From NCBI GenBank assembly GCA_003693905.1, contig RFLL01000111.1, positions 1 to 10,727 of the forward strand: 10,727 nucleotides of DNA, given 5' to 3'. Of the stretch, positions 1-6,558 are shown one piece after another (the first letter of the stretch is position 1; every line of letters starts with the position of its first letter). The DNA comes from Alphaproteobacteria bacterium (lineage in GTDB: Bacteria; Pseudomonadota; Alphaproteobacteria; Kiloniellales; J153). The position numbers and the translations under genes are program-made. The notes under the pieces were generated by a model. That model was not told the origin of the DNA and did not search any database. It was given only the letters and a program-made list of their open reading frames with translations.

Positions 1-489
1 CGCCTGGCCAGTTTCGGTCTGTGGTACCGGCAGTTGTGGGCGGAAAGCCTGGGCAAGGACGGCACCGGCACGACGCCGATCCGCGCTCTCGGGACCGCCG
101 ATCATCACAGCCAGCTTCAGCTTTATCTGGACGGCCCGCGCGACAAGATGTTCACTTTGATTCTGCCGAGCTGCGCCGGTACGGGACCGGTGATGGAGCA
201 GGGTCCGGGAATGGCCGTCGACGCCGGGGTGTTGAGCGGACGGCCGATCGGCGACCTGCTCGATGCAGCCGCGCGCGCCACCGCCGAGACCCTGGCCAGC
301 AACGGCCGCCCCGTGCGCCGCATCCGTCCGGCCCGGATCGACGAAGCGAACCTGGGGGCGATGATGATGCATTTCATGATCGAGACGATCATCGCCGCCG
401 ATCTGCTCGGCGTGAATGCCTTCGATCAGCCGGCGGTCGAGCAGGGCAAGGTGCTGACCCGCCGCTTTCTCGGCGAGGCCGCGCCGTGA
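1..489 (+). CDS. pgi: glucose-6-phosphate isomerase, C-terminal part (5' end outside window)
   Basis: This cytosolic enzyme interconverts glucose 6-phosphate and fructose 6-phosphate in glycolysis and gluconeogenesis. The reading frame is open from base 1, so only the last 162 residues are visible. They contain the isomerase landmarks [19 protein letters not shown], where the usual QHS histidine motif of the sugar-isomerase fold lies, and near the end [14 protein letters not shown]. In the latter the lysine at bases 448-450 corresponds to the conserved active-site lysine of the family. The [16 protein letters not shown] version resembles the shorter alphaproteobacterial isomerases rather than the long E. 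coli type; that comparison is from memory. The TGA stop is shared with the GTG start of mutL in the string GTGA, so the two genes are probably co-transcribed and translationally coupled. The alternative, a bifunctional transaldolase/isomerase fusion, cannot be excluded without the N-terminus. Confidence 0.92.
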   Translation, partial: RLASFGLWYRQLWAESLGKDGTGTTPIRALGTADHHSQLQLYLDGPRDKMFTLILPSCAGTGPVMEQGPGMAVDAGVLSGRPIGDLLDAAARATAETLASNGRPVRRIRPARIDEANLGAMMMHFMIETIIAADLLGVNAFDQPAVEQGKVLTRRFLGEAAP

Positions 490-2360
490 CCATCCGCCGC
501 CTGCCCGAGACCCTGGTCAACCGCATCGCCGCCGGCGAGGTGGTGGAACGCCCGGCGGCGGCGGTCAAGGAACTGGTGGAAAATGCCCTCGACGCCGGCG
601 CGCGCCATGTCGAGATCGCCTTGCGCGACGGCGGGCGCACCTTCATCGCCGTCGTCGACGATGGCTGCGGCATGACCCGCGAGGAACTGTGTCTGGCGGT
701 CGAGCGCCATGCGACCTCGAAGCTGCCCGACGACGATCTCGTGCACATCGCCACGCTGGGGTTCCGCGGCGAGGCCTTGCCCTCGATCGGTGCGGTGGCG
801 CGTCTGAGCGTGACCAGCCGGGCGCGCGACGGGGCAGCGGATCAGGCGTGGCGGATCACGGTCGAGGGCGGCGTGTGCAGTACGCCGGTGCCGGCCGCCC
901 ATCCCCCGGGCACGCGGGTCGAGGTTCGCGACCTGTTCTATGCCACCCCGGCCCGGCTCAAGTTCCTCAAGGCACCGCGCACCGAGCAGGGCCACGCCCT
1001 CGACGCGGTGCAGCGCCTGGCCATGGCGCATCCCCACGTCGGTTTCACGATGCGGGCGGAGAACCGCGTTCTCCTGCGCGTGGCGCCCGGCACGGGAACG
1101 GTGGACGAGGCGCGGCTGTCCCGCCTGGCGGCCGTTCTGACGCGCGATTTTGCCGAGAACGCACTGGCCGTCGAGGCCGAACGGGAGGATCTGCGCCTGA
1201 GCGGGTTCATCGCTCTGCCGACGCTGAACCGCGGCAACGCGCGTCATCAGTATCTGTTCGTCAACGGCCGACCGGTGCGCGACAAGCTGCTGCACGGGGC
1301 GATACGGGCCGCTTATCAGGGCGTTCTGGCCCATGACCGTCACGCCATGGTGGCGCTGTTCCTGGACCTGCCGGCCGCGGCGGTCGATGTCAACGTGCAC
1401 CCGGCCAAGACCGAGGTGCGCTTCCGCGATCCGGGCCTGGTGCGCGGTCTGATCGTCGGTGCCTGTCGCCATGCGCTGGCTGCTGCCGGGCACCGGGCGG
1501 CGACGACCGTGGCCGGAGCGGCACTGGGGGCCTTCCGTCCCGGCGCCACCGGGGCCGCCGTGGCGGCACAGAGCTGGCGCCGGCGCGCCGGTGCAGGCAA
1601 TGCCGGGGAGGCAAGCGCCGGCCTGGCCGAGACGACGGCGACCTATCACGCTCCGCTGCCCGGACTGGAGGCGGTCCCGGCGGCCGAGGCGCTGGACATT
1701 CCCGATCCTGCCGTTTCCGACCCCGCCATTCCCGGTCCCCCCGACGGTGCCGACGTCGATGCCGCACCCGCACCCGAGCGCTATCCCCTCGGCGCGGCGC
1801 GGGCGCAACTGCACGGCACCTACATCGTGGCCCAGACGGCCGAGGGGATCGTCATCGTCGATCAGCACGCCGCCCACGAGCGGCTGGTGCTCGAACGCAT
1901 GAAGCGTCAGCTTGCCGAACGCGGCGTCGCCCGCCAGGCTCTTCTGCTGCCCGAAGTGGTCGAACTGGACGAGGCGGCGGTCGAGCGCCTGAATGCGCGG
2001 GCCGGGGAGCTGGCGGAACTCGGCCTCGTTCTCGAACCGTTCGGCCCCGGCGCGGTCGTGGTGCGCGAAGTGCCGGCGCTGCTGGGCGCCGCCGACGTGC
2101 GCGCCCTGGTGCGCGATCTGGCCGACGAGCTGGCCGAGATGGATCAGACCCTGAGCCTGCGCGCGCGGCTGGACGATGTCTGCGCCACCATGGCTTGTCA
2201 TGGCTCGGTGCGGGCGGGGCGCCGGCTCAACATCGAGGAAATGAACGCGCTGCTGCGCGAGATGGAGGCGACACCCCACGCCGGACAGTGCAATCATGGC
2301 CGGCCGACCTATATCGAACTCGGACTGGCCGATATCGAACGCCTGTTCGGCCGCCGCTGA
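486..2360 (+). CDS. mutL: DNA mismatch repair protein MutL
   Basis: MutL couples MutS mismatch recognition to downstream excision. The predicted protein has 624 residues, normal for the family. The N-terminal GHKL ATPase motifs are intact: VENALDAGA (31-39, with the metal-binding Asn33), DDGCGM (58-63) and GFRGEAL (92-98). A proline/alanine-rich linker covers roughly residues 330-440. The C-terminal dimerisation domain carries the nicking-endonuclease signature DQHA(X)2E(X)4E at 459-470, ACHG at 570-573, QCNHGRP at 601-607 and a terminal FGR. This MutL is therefore predicted to nick DNA itself, unlike the E. coli protein, which relies on MutH. I chose the GTG at 486 because the homologous sequence begins there ([22 protein letters not shown]), a GAGG lies 7 bases upstream, and it makes the GTGA junction with pgi. 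The upstream continuation of the frame is only a shadow of pgi. Confidence 0.97.
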   Translation: MTIRRLPETLVNRIAAGEVVERPAAAVKELVENALDAGARHVEIALRDGGRTFIAVVDDGCGMTREELCLAVERHATSKLPDDDLVHIATLGFRGEALPSIGAVARLSVTSRARDGAADQAWRITVEGGVCSTPVPAAHPPGTRVEVRDLFYATPARLKFLKAPRTEQGHALDAVQRLAMAHPHVGFTMRAENRVLLRVAPGTGTVDEARLSRLAAVLTRDFAENALAVEAEREDLRLSGFIALPTLNRGNARHQYLFVNGRPVRDKLLHGAIRAAYQGVLAHDRHAMVALFLDLPAAAVDVNVHPAKTEVRFRDPGLVRGLIVGACRHALAAAGHRAATTVAGAALGAFRPGATGAAVAAQSWRRRAGAGNAGEASAGLAETTATYHAPLPGLEAVPAAEALDIPDPAVSDPAIPGPPDGADVDAAPAPERYPLGAARAQLHGTYIVAQTAEGIVIVDQHAAHERLVLERMKRQLAERGVARQALLLPEVVELDEAAVERLNARAGELAELGLVLEPFGPGAVVVREVPALLGAADVRALVRDLADELAEMDQTLSLRARLDDVCATMACHGSVRAGRRLNIEEMNALLREMEATPHAGQCNHGRPTYIELGLADIERLFGRR

Positions 2361-2502
2361 GCTCCGGCGCGGCGCGGCGCGGGCGGGGGAAGGCCTTGAC
2401 CTAACTCAATGACGCCGCCATCGGCCGGGTCACACTGGCGGCATGACGCGCAACGTCGCGTGCCCGGGCTGCCGGGGGCGCCGGTATCTTGAAAACGCTT
2501 GT

Positions 2503-2514
2503 GGGAGGTTGGAG
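2503..2514 (+). promoter_or_regulatory. ribosome binding site that fixes the HPF-like start
   Basis: GGGAGG at 2503-2508 is followed by GGAG at 2511-2514, six bases before the ATG at 2521. An in-frame ATG at 2443 has no comparable site and would add 26 residues rich in Cys, Arg and Gly that lie outside the conserved family sequence, so 2521 is preferred. Confidence 0.75.
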
Positions 2515-2520
2515 TCGAGA

Positions 2521-2946
2521 ATGGAGTTCCCCCTGGAGATCACCTTTCACAACATGGACCGCTCGTCTGCGGTGGAGAGCGTCGTTCGGGACAAGGTCGC
2601 CAAGCTTGCCCATTACTACGACCGCATCGTCAGTTGCCGGGTGGTGATCGAGGCGCCGCACCGGCACCACCACAAGGGCAAGCTGTATGCCGTGCGCATC
2701 GACATTTCCGTGCCCGGCAGGGAACTGGTCGTCAATCGCAACGGGCCGCAGGACCACGCCCACGAAGACGTCTACGTGGCCATTCGCGACGCCTTCAAGG
2801 CGGCGGTCCGGCAATTGGAAGATTACGCCCGCAAGATCCGCGGCAAGGTCAAGAAGCATCCGCCGAAAGCCGAGCCGGCCCCATCATACGAGGCACCATC
2901 CTCCGAAGGGTCATCATCCGAGGGGTCGTCATCCGAGAGCCTGTAG
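2521..2946 (+). CDS. HPF/RaiA-family ribosome hibernation factor with a Ser/Glu repeat tail
   Basis: Proteins of this family (also called sigma-54 modulation or S30EA proteins) bind the 30S decoding site and silence or protect ribosomes under stress. The 141-residue product starts MEFPLEITFHNMDRS and has the single family domain at about residues 3-110. It includes the histidine-rich segment EAPHRHHHKGK (44-54) and HAHEDVYVAIRDAF (79-92). From memory, proteins with this exact EAPHRHHHKGK signature often carry a C-terminal cold-shock domain. Here that domain is absent. After a basic stretch (RKIRGKVKKH) the protein ends in a low-complexity Ser/Glu tail (121-140) made of four 5-residue units, PSYEA, PSSEG, SSSEG and SSSES. 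It is also shorter than the long HPF form, whose C-terminal domain drives 100S dimers, so a dimerising role is unlikely. The last 18 bases overlap rsmD tail to tail. Family assignment is firm; RaiA-like versus HPF-like activity is undecided. Confidence 0.9.
   Translation: MEFPLEITFHNMDRSSAVESVVRDKVAKLAHYYDRIVSCRVVIEAPHRHHHKGKLYAVRIDISVPGRELVVNRNGPQDHAHEDVYVAIRDAFKAAVRQLEDYARKIRGKVKKHPPKAEPAPSYEAPSSEGSSSEGSSSESL
2881..2940 (+). repeat. four 15-bp imperfect tandem repeats inside the HPF-like gene
   Basis: The units are ccatcatacgaggca (2881-2895), ccatcctccgaaggg (2896-2910), tcatcatccgagggg (2911-2925) and tcgtcatccgagagc (2926-2940). They encode PSYEA, PSSEG, SSSEG and SSSES. The last unit also contains the stop codon and final codons of rsmD on the opposite strand. 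The in-frame 15-bp period means copy number could vary without shifting the HPF frame. Confidence 0.85.
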
Positions 2947-3510
2947 GAAGACGACCCGGGCCTTGCCGTATTTGCGTTCGTCGACGACGCTGAACCCCTC
3001 GGGCGCCGCAAACGGCTCCCTGGCCATCAATTCGACGGTCACGATTGCACCCGGCGCGATCCATCCGGCCGCCCGCAGGGCGCGCAGGGCCGGTGTCGCC
3101 ATGTCCTGTCCGTAGGGCGGGTCCATCAGCACCAGATGACACGGCGCCGGCGCCGGCGGCGGGCGCAGGACGTCGGCCTGAAGAACGCTCGCGCGGGCCT
3201 CTTCATCGAGCGCCGAGACATTGTGCCGACAGACGGCCAGGGCAGCGGCCTGGCTTTCCATGAAGGTGACGTGGCCGGCGCCGCGCGACAGGGCTTCGAG
3301 GCCGAGTGCGCCGGTGCCGGCAAAGGCGTCGAGCACGCGTGCCCCGATCAGCGGGTTGGTCGGGCTCTCGCCGCCGCCGCGCCAATCCAGTCGGCCGCCG
3401 GTCAGGATATTGAAGACGGCCTCGCGGGTGCGGTCCGCCGTCGGTCGCACGCCTAGGCCCTCGGGCGCCTCCAGGCGCCGCCCCCTATGTCGGCCGGCGA
3501 CGATGCGCAT
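2929..3510 (-). CDS. rsmD: 16S rRNA (guanine(966)-N2)-methyltransferase RsmD
   Basis: RsmD transfers a methyl group from S-adenosylmethionine to N2 of G966 in 16S rRNA, acting on the assembled 30S subunit. The 193-residue product is of normal length. It shows the family N-terminus MRIVAGRHRGRRLEAP, the RPTADRTREAVFNIL block (22-36), the SAM-binding motif I DAFAGTGALGLEALSRGA (61-78) and the catalytic LMDPPYG (128-134). The start is the ATG whose complement is 3508-3510. A strong GGGAGG precedes it, and codons further upstream give only low-complexity sequence from the RluB-type gene in another frame. The gene begins inside the 3' end of that upstream gene (26-base overlap), indicating one transcript and probable coupling. 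Its stop lies within the HPF-like gene on the other strand. No hairpin plus T-tract terminator is visible at this convergent junction. Confidence 0.97.
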   Translation of the reverse strand: MRIVAGRHRGRRLEAPEGLGVRPTADRTREAVFNILTGGRLDWRGGGESPTNPLIGARVLDAFAGTGALGLEALSRGAGHVTFMESQAAALAVCRHNVSALDEEARASVLQADVLRPPPAPAPCHLVLMDPPYGQDMATPALRALRAAGWIAPGAIVTVELMAREPFAAPEGFSVVDERKYGKARVVFLQALG

Positions 3511-4399
3511 GATGCCGCCTCCCGGTCTTGGGCGTCGCTTCGCCCCCACCGGACTTTGCCGGTCCGGTGGTCGCTTTGCGTCGCCCGGGCCGGACCGGGC
3601 GGGGTTTGGCCTTGGCGGTGCCGACCTTGGGCCCGGTGGCGCGGCGCTCGTCATCGCCGGGCGCCGGCAGGCCGAGCTGTTCGCGCAGGACCTTGGCCGG
3701 GACTTCCGCAACCTGGCCGGGGCGCAGACGGCCGAGCTGGAACGGCCCGTAGGCGACCCGGATCAGACGGTTGACGGTGAGGCCGAGGTGTTCCATCACG
3801 CGCCGGATTTCGCGGTTCTTGCCCTCCTTCAACGCCACCGACAGCCAGGCGTTGGCGCCGGTGCGACGTTCCAGCACCGCCTCGATCGGGCCGTAGGTGA
3901 CGCCGGCGACGGTGATTCCCTCGGCCAGCGCCGCCAGCCGGGTGGGATCGACGCGGCCGTGCACCCGCACCCGGTAGCGGCGGGTCCAGCCGGTGGCCGG
4001 CAACTCCAGGCGGCGTTGTAGGGCGCCGTCGTTGGTCAGGAGCAGCAGCCCTTCCGACGACAGATCGAGCCGGCCGATGGTCAGCACCCGCGGCAGATCC
4101 GGCGGCAGACGGTCGAACACGGTCGAGCGTCCCTGCGGGTCGTGGGCCGTGGTGACGACGCCTCTGGGTTTGTGATAGCGCCACAGCCGGGTCGGGGCGC
4201 GTGCCGGCAGCGCGGTGCCGTCAATTGCGACGGTGGCCTGTGGCGTCACGGTCATCGCCGGCGTGGTGACGACCGAACCGTCGACGCTGACCCGCCCGGC
4301 GGCGATCAGGCGTTCGGCTTCGCGGCGCGAACAGACCCCGGCGCGCGCGATCACCTTGGCGATTCGTTCCCCGCTCTGATCCGGATGACCTCCGGGCAT
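3485..4399 (-). CDS. rluB: RluB-type 23S rRNA pseudouridine synthase
   Basis: This enzyme isomerises uridine to pseudouridine in 23S rRNA; RluB itself modifies U2605. The 304-residue product has an S4 RNA-binding domain (about 10-56, ERIAKVIARAGVCSRREAERLI). The RsuA/RluB/RluE/RluF catalytic domain follows, with GRLDLSSEGLLLLTNDG (109-125; catalytic Asp112) and KEGKNREIRRVMEHLG (191-206). After about residue 250 comes a basic, disordered tail rich in Lys, Arg, Pro and Gly, ending RRHHAHRRRPT. Such tails occur in this family and probably add RNA contacts. Start choice: ATG at 4399. A GTG two codons upstream (4405) would form a GTGA overlap with the preceding amidotransferase stop and has an AGGGA 7 bases ahead, so it is a serious alternative that changes only two residues. 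RluB rather than RsuA, RluE or RluF is likely from domain layout but not proven. Confidence 0.92.
   Translation of the reverse strand: MPGGHPDQSGERIAKVIARAGVCSRREAERLIAAGRVSVDGSVVTTPAMTVTPQATVAIDGTALPARAPTRLWRYHKPRGVVTTAHDPQGRSTVFDRLPPDLPRVLTIGRLDLSSEGLLLLTNDGALQRRLELPATGWTRRYRVRVHGRVDPTRLAALAEGITVAGVTYGPIEAVLERRTGANAWLSVALKEGKNREIRRVMEHLGLTVNRLIRVAYGPFQLGRLRPGQVAEVPAKVLREQLGLPAPGDDERRATGPKVGTAKAKPRPVRPGRRKATTGPAKSGGGEATPKTGRRHHAHRRRPT
3518..3523 (-). promoter_or_regulatory. rsmD ribosome binding site inside the RluB-type gene
   Basis: On the minus strand the sequence reads GGGAGG, then seven bases, then the rsmD ATG. It lies within the coding region of the basic tail of the upstream pseudouridine synthase, which fixes the rsmD start at 3510. 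Confidence 0.7.
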
Positions 4400-4401
4400 G
4401 C

Positions 4402-5130
4402 TCACGCCGCCGTCCCTGCCCGGGCCGCGGCCACGAACGCGGAAAAGATCGCCTCGTCGGCCGCCGACAGGGCATATTCCGGATGCCACTGGACGCCGAT
4501 GCAGAACCGATATCCGGGGGCCTCGATGCCTTCGATTACGCCGTCCGGCGCGCGGGCGTTGACGGTCACTTCCGCACCGGTGTCCTTGACCGCCTGATGA
4601 TGGGCACTGTTGACCGCCATCGTCGCGGTGCCGCAGATCTCGGACAGCCGCGTGCCGGGTACGATCGCGACCTCGTGGCCGGGCTCGTCGCGCGGGTTTG
4701 GCTGTTCGTGGGCGAGTGCCCCCGGCACCTCGTCGGGGATGTGCTGGATCAGCGTGCCGCCGAGGATGACGTTGAGCAGTTGCTGGCCGCCACAGATGCC
4801 GAGCACCGGCAGATCGCGGGCCAGCGCGGCGCGGGCAACCGCGAACTCGAATGCGGTGCGACGGTCTTTCGTGGTCACGCTTGCATGCCGCGTTTCAGCC
4901 CCGAAGTAGGACGGGTCGATATCGAAATGGCCGCCGGTGACGACGAGGCCGGCCAGCGGTTCGAGATAGCGCTCCGCATGCGCCGGTTCGTGCGCAAGCA
5001 GCACCGGCACGCCACCGGCACGTGTCACGGCAGCGCAGTAATTCTCGCGCAGCCTGTACCACGGTTGCGCTCGCGGGCCCTGTGCCGCTTCCCAGTCCAC
5101 GGTCACGCCGATCAATGGAGGCTTGCTCAT
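4402..5130 (-). CDS. class I glutamine amidotransferase, PuuD-like gamma-glutamyl hydrolase (peptidase C26)
   Basis: The 242-residue cytosolic protein belongs to the peptidase C26 branch of class I glutamine amidotransferases. Members such as PuuD hydrolyse gamma-glutamyl-GABA in putrescine catabolism. The catalytic triad is visible: Cys113 in PVLGICGGQQLLNV, and His216 with Glu218 in GVQWHPEYAL. VTGGHFDIDPSYFG (64-77) and NSAHHQAVK (174-182) are further family blocks. The N-terminus PLIGVTVDWE and the short start at 5130 fit the family, so no extension is needed. No other putrescine or GABA genes are nearby. The gene instead sits in a row with rRNA-modification genes, three bases from the RluB-type ATG, so the physiological substrate cannot be read from context. 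It could equally act on another gamma-glutamyl compound. The motif-based family call is firm; the substrate is a guess. Confidence 0.92.
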   Translation of the reverse strand: MSKPPLIGVTVDWEAAQGPRAQPWYRLRENYCAAVTRAGGVPVLLAHEPAHAERYLEPLAGLVVTGGHFDIDPSYFGAETRHASVTTKDRRTAFEFAVARAALARDLPVLGICGGQQLLNVILGGTLIQHIPDEVPGALAHEQPNPRDEPGHEVAIVPGTRLSEICGTATMAVNSAHHQAVKDTGAEVTVNARAPDGVIEGIEAPGYRFCIGVQWHPEYALSAADEAIFSAFVAAARAGTAA

Positions 5131-5201
5131 GCCATGGCCTTATAGGGCCGCGCCGACACAGGCGCAACGACCGCGCGGCAGGCGCCGGCCGGCGGCGGGA
5201 C

Positions 5202-5609
5202 CTACAGATGCTGGGCTTCGAAATCCTCGCAGCTCAGGCCGAGGCGCGCCAATCCTTCCTCCAGGTAATCCGGCAGCAGCGGCATGCCGAGCAGATACCG
5301 GGCCGTCGATCCGCGGCCTTCCTGGCGTGCTTCGGCCACCAGATCCGGCCAGTCCTGCGCCGTGGCGCTGTCGTCGCGGCCGAGCCACGCCAGAGCGACG
5401 AGATCGGTTCGTTCGTCGTCGTTGAGCGAATCGATCAGTTCGACCAGCTCGTCGTAGACCGGATCGTCGGGATAGTCGGCCAGGACCGCCATCTCGCCGT
5501 CGTCGGCCGGATTGGAACCCAGATCATCCTCGACGACGTCCTCCTTCACGTCGAATTCGCGCGCCTTGAGGATGATGTAACAGACGGTTTCAAGGCTGAT
5601 TTGCAACAT
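5202..5609 (-). CDS. DUF3775 domain-containing protein
   Basis: This is an uncharacterised small acidic protein of 135 residues, essentially all DUF3775. It shows the family blocks ISLETVCYIILKAREFDVKE (4-23), DLGSNPADD (29-37), DERTDLVALAWLGRDD (65-80) and TARYLLGMPLLPDYLEEGLA (102-121). There is no signal peptide, membrane segment or recognisable catalytic motif. I chose the ATG at 5609 because the family sequence begins with MLxIS. The longer frame to 5714 adds basic, non-conserved residues encoded by the repeat-bearing intergenic DNA. A weak AGGAA lies 11 bases upstream. It is the first gene of the minus-strand run ending in rsmD, with a 71-base gap to the amidotransferase, and is divergent from tadA. 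No function can be assigned. Confidence 0.88.
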   Translation of the reverse strand: MLQISLETVCYIILKAREFDVKEDVVEDDLGSNPADDGEMAVLADYPDDPVYDELVELIDSLNDDERTDLVALAWLGRDDSATAQDWPDLVAEARQEGRGSTARYLLGMPLLPDYLEEGLARLGLSCEDFEAQHL

Positions 5610-5638
5610 GGCGGTGTCGGTTCCTGTGGCGGTTCGAT

Positions 5639-5671
5639 TCTGCGCGATTGATCTGCGCAATTGACGATTGA
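5639..5671. repeat. tandem 13-bp direct repeat in the DUF3775/tadA divergent region
   Basis: The unit tctgcgcgattga (5639-5651) is immediately followed by tctgcgcaattga (5652-5664), one mismatch in 13, then by a partial third copy cgattga (5665-5671). It lies 30-62 bases upstream of the DUF3775 start, where its promoter or leader would be, and about 150 bases upstream of tadA. It could be a pair of operator half-sites or a simple duplication. Confidence 0.6.
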
Positions 5672-5817
5672 ACCGTAGCATATACGAATCGCCGCCGCGG
5701 TTGATCCAGAACAATTCATGCCTGCGTCCCGGGCATCAGGCTCAGATGCTGCTGGCCGGCGCCGACATCTTCGCTCGCCTTCTTGACCGGTGCGTCGTGT
5801 CTCGGCACGGTGCCGCG

Positions 5818-6312
5818 ATGGTCTCGCGCGTACACCGCCCCTTGCCGATGGAGCTCGCCCTGCACGAAGCCCGCGCGGGCGCCGAGCTCGGCGAAGTGCC
5901 CGTTGGCGCGGTGCTGGTCGATGGTCGCAACGGTGCGCTGCTGGCCCGCGCCCACAACCGGGTCGAGACATGGAGCGATCCGACCGCGCATGCGGAGCTC
6001 CTGGTCATTCAGGTGGCGGCGCGGCGCCTCGGCCTCAAGCGGCTGGTCGAGGCCGATCTCTACGTCACCCTGGAGCCGTGTGCAATGTGTGCCGCGGCAA
6101 TCTCCCTCGCCCGGCTGCGACGGCTCTATTTCGGCGCCTATGATCCCAAAGGCGGCGGAGTCGATCATGGCCCGCGCATTTTCGAGCAGCCCACCTGTCA
6201 TCATCGCCCCGAGATCGTGGGCGGCTTGGAAGAAACGCGGTGTGCGGCGCTGCTGCGTGAATTTTTCGCGCTGCGCCGCGCGCCGGGCGAGGCGGAAGAC
6301 GGCCGGGGGTGA
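5818..6312 (+). CDS. tadA: tRNA-specific adenosine deaminase TadA
   Basis: TadA deaminates A34 to inosine in the anticodon of tRNA-Arg(ACG), which is needed for decoding CGN codons and is normally essential. The 164-residue product has the cytidine-deaminase fold signatures. HAE (58-60) supplies a zinc ligand and the catalytic Glu60, and LEPCAMC (85-91) supplies the two zinc cysteines Cys88 and Cys91. Other blocks are GEVPVGAVLVD (25-35) and GAYDPKGGGVDHGPRIF (106-122). The start is uncertain. The frame is open back to 5668 and no good ribosome site precedes any candidate. ATG 5848 would cut into the first helix (MELALHEAR aligns with the interior of E. coli TadA), so the ATG at 5818 is the shortest acceptable choice; GTG 5797 and ATG 5746 remain possible. 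It lies divergent to the RluB-type/rsmD row, a grouping I recall from other Alphaproteobacteria. Confidence 0.95.
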   Translation: MVSRVHRPLPMELALHEARAGAELGEVPVGAVLVDGRNGALLARAHNRVETWSDPTAHAELLVIQVAARRLGLKRLVEADLYVTLEPCAMCAAAISLARLRRLYFGAYDPKGGGVDHGPRIFEQPTCHHRPEIVGGLEETRCAALLREFFALRRAPGEAEDGRG

Positions 6313-6393
6313 AGAAAGACGGGAAGGGGCGAAGGCGGTGGTGGGCGGGGACACGGTACGGTGGAAAAATATTATTTGTTCGTTCAACAAGGG

Positions 6394-6422
6394 TTCCGCG
6401 TAGTCAGTAGATATTGTATAGT
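6394..6422 (+). promoter_or_regulatory. candidate promoter of the parA-SPOR operon
   Basis: The spacer 6361-6450 is markedly AT-rich for this window. TATAGT at 6417-6422 is a good match to a sigma-70 -10 element. The -35 position at a 17-base spacing reads TTCCGC (6394-6399), which is poor, so an activator or a different sigma factor may be used. TATTGT at 6412-6417 is an alternative -10. Transcription from here would give a leader of about 130 nucleotides before the ParA start. Confidence 0.35.
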
Positions 6423-6433
6423 CCCTTCCGGCC

Positions 6434-6492
6434 GTGCACAGATATAGCGTTACGCGCCCGTTTCATCGCAAAGGACGGGCGGCACTGTGCGC
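6434..6492 (+). promoter_or_regulatory. nested inverted repeat in the predicted 5' leader of the ParA-family gene
   Basis: The inner arms CGCCCGT (6455-6461) and ACGGGCG (6475-6481) are perfectly complementary over 7 bp with a 13-nt loop. The outer arms GTGCACAG (6434-6441) and CTGTGCGC (6485-6492) pair over 8 bp including one G-U. The asymmetric internal loop is 13 nt on the left (6442-6454) and 3 nt on the right (6482-6484). No T-tract follows, so it is not an intrinsic terminator. It starts about a dozen bases after the candidate -10 element, so it could be a leader RNA structure or an operator. Confidence 0.4.
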
Positions 6493-6558
6493 CAAGCGGC
6501 ATACCAATCAACGATGTACGAAGGGGGCCCGTTCCTGGGGCGGGGGAGCGGTTACATC

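Noticed and set aside
426..2297. A 623-residue open frame on the minus strand opposite mutL
   Set aside because: It mirrors the codon pattern of mutL in very GC-rich DNA, its product is a mix of His, Arg, Gln and Gly with no family motif, and mutL itself is unambiguous.
2395..2425. TTGACC at 2396-2401 as a promoter for the HPF-like gene
   Set aside because: No acceptable -10 element lies 16-18 bases downstream; a possible TATCTT at 2484-2489 has no -35 partner.
3221..4021. A 266-residue plus-strand frame across rsmD and the RluB-type gene
   Set aside because: Both minus-strand genes have strong motifs through the whole span; this frame spans two genes and shows no conserved motif.
5626..5658. 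ggttcgattc resembling a tRNA T-arm
   Set aside because: Only four of five T-stem pairs form, and there is no matching acceptor, D-arm or anticodon arm upstream.
5636..5690. Two GANTC (CcrM) methylation sites in the DUF3775/tadA spacer, with similar sites at 2512-2516 and 10389-10393
   Set aside because: At this base composition a GANTC is expected every few hundred bases, so a few in intergenic DNA are not evidence of cell-cycle control.
6313..6558. A small structured RNA such as SRP RNA or tmRNA in the tadA-parA spacer
   Set aside because: None of the conserved SRP, tmRNA or 6S sequence blocks is present and there is no terminator; the inverted repeat is better described as leader structure.
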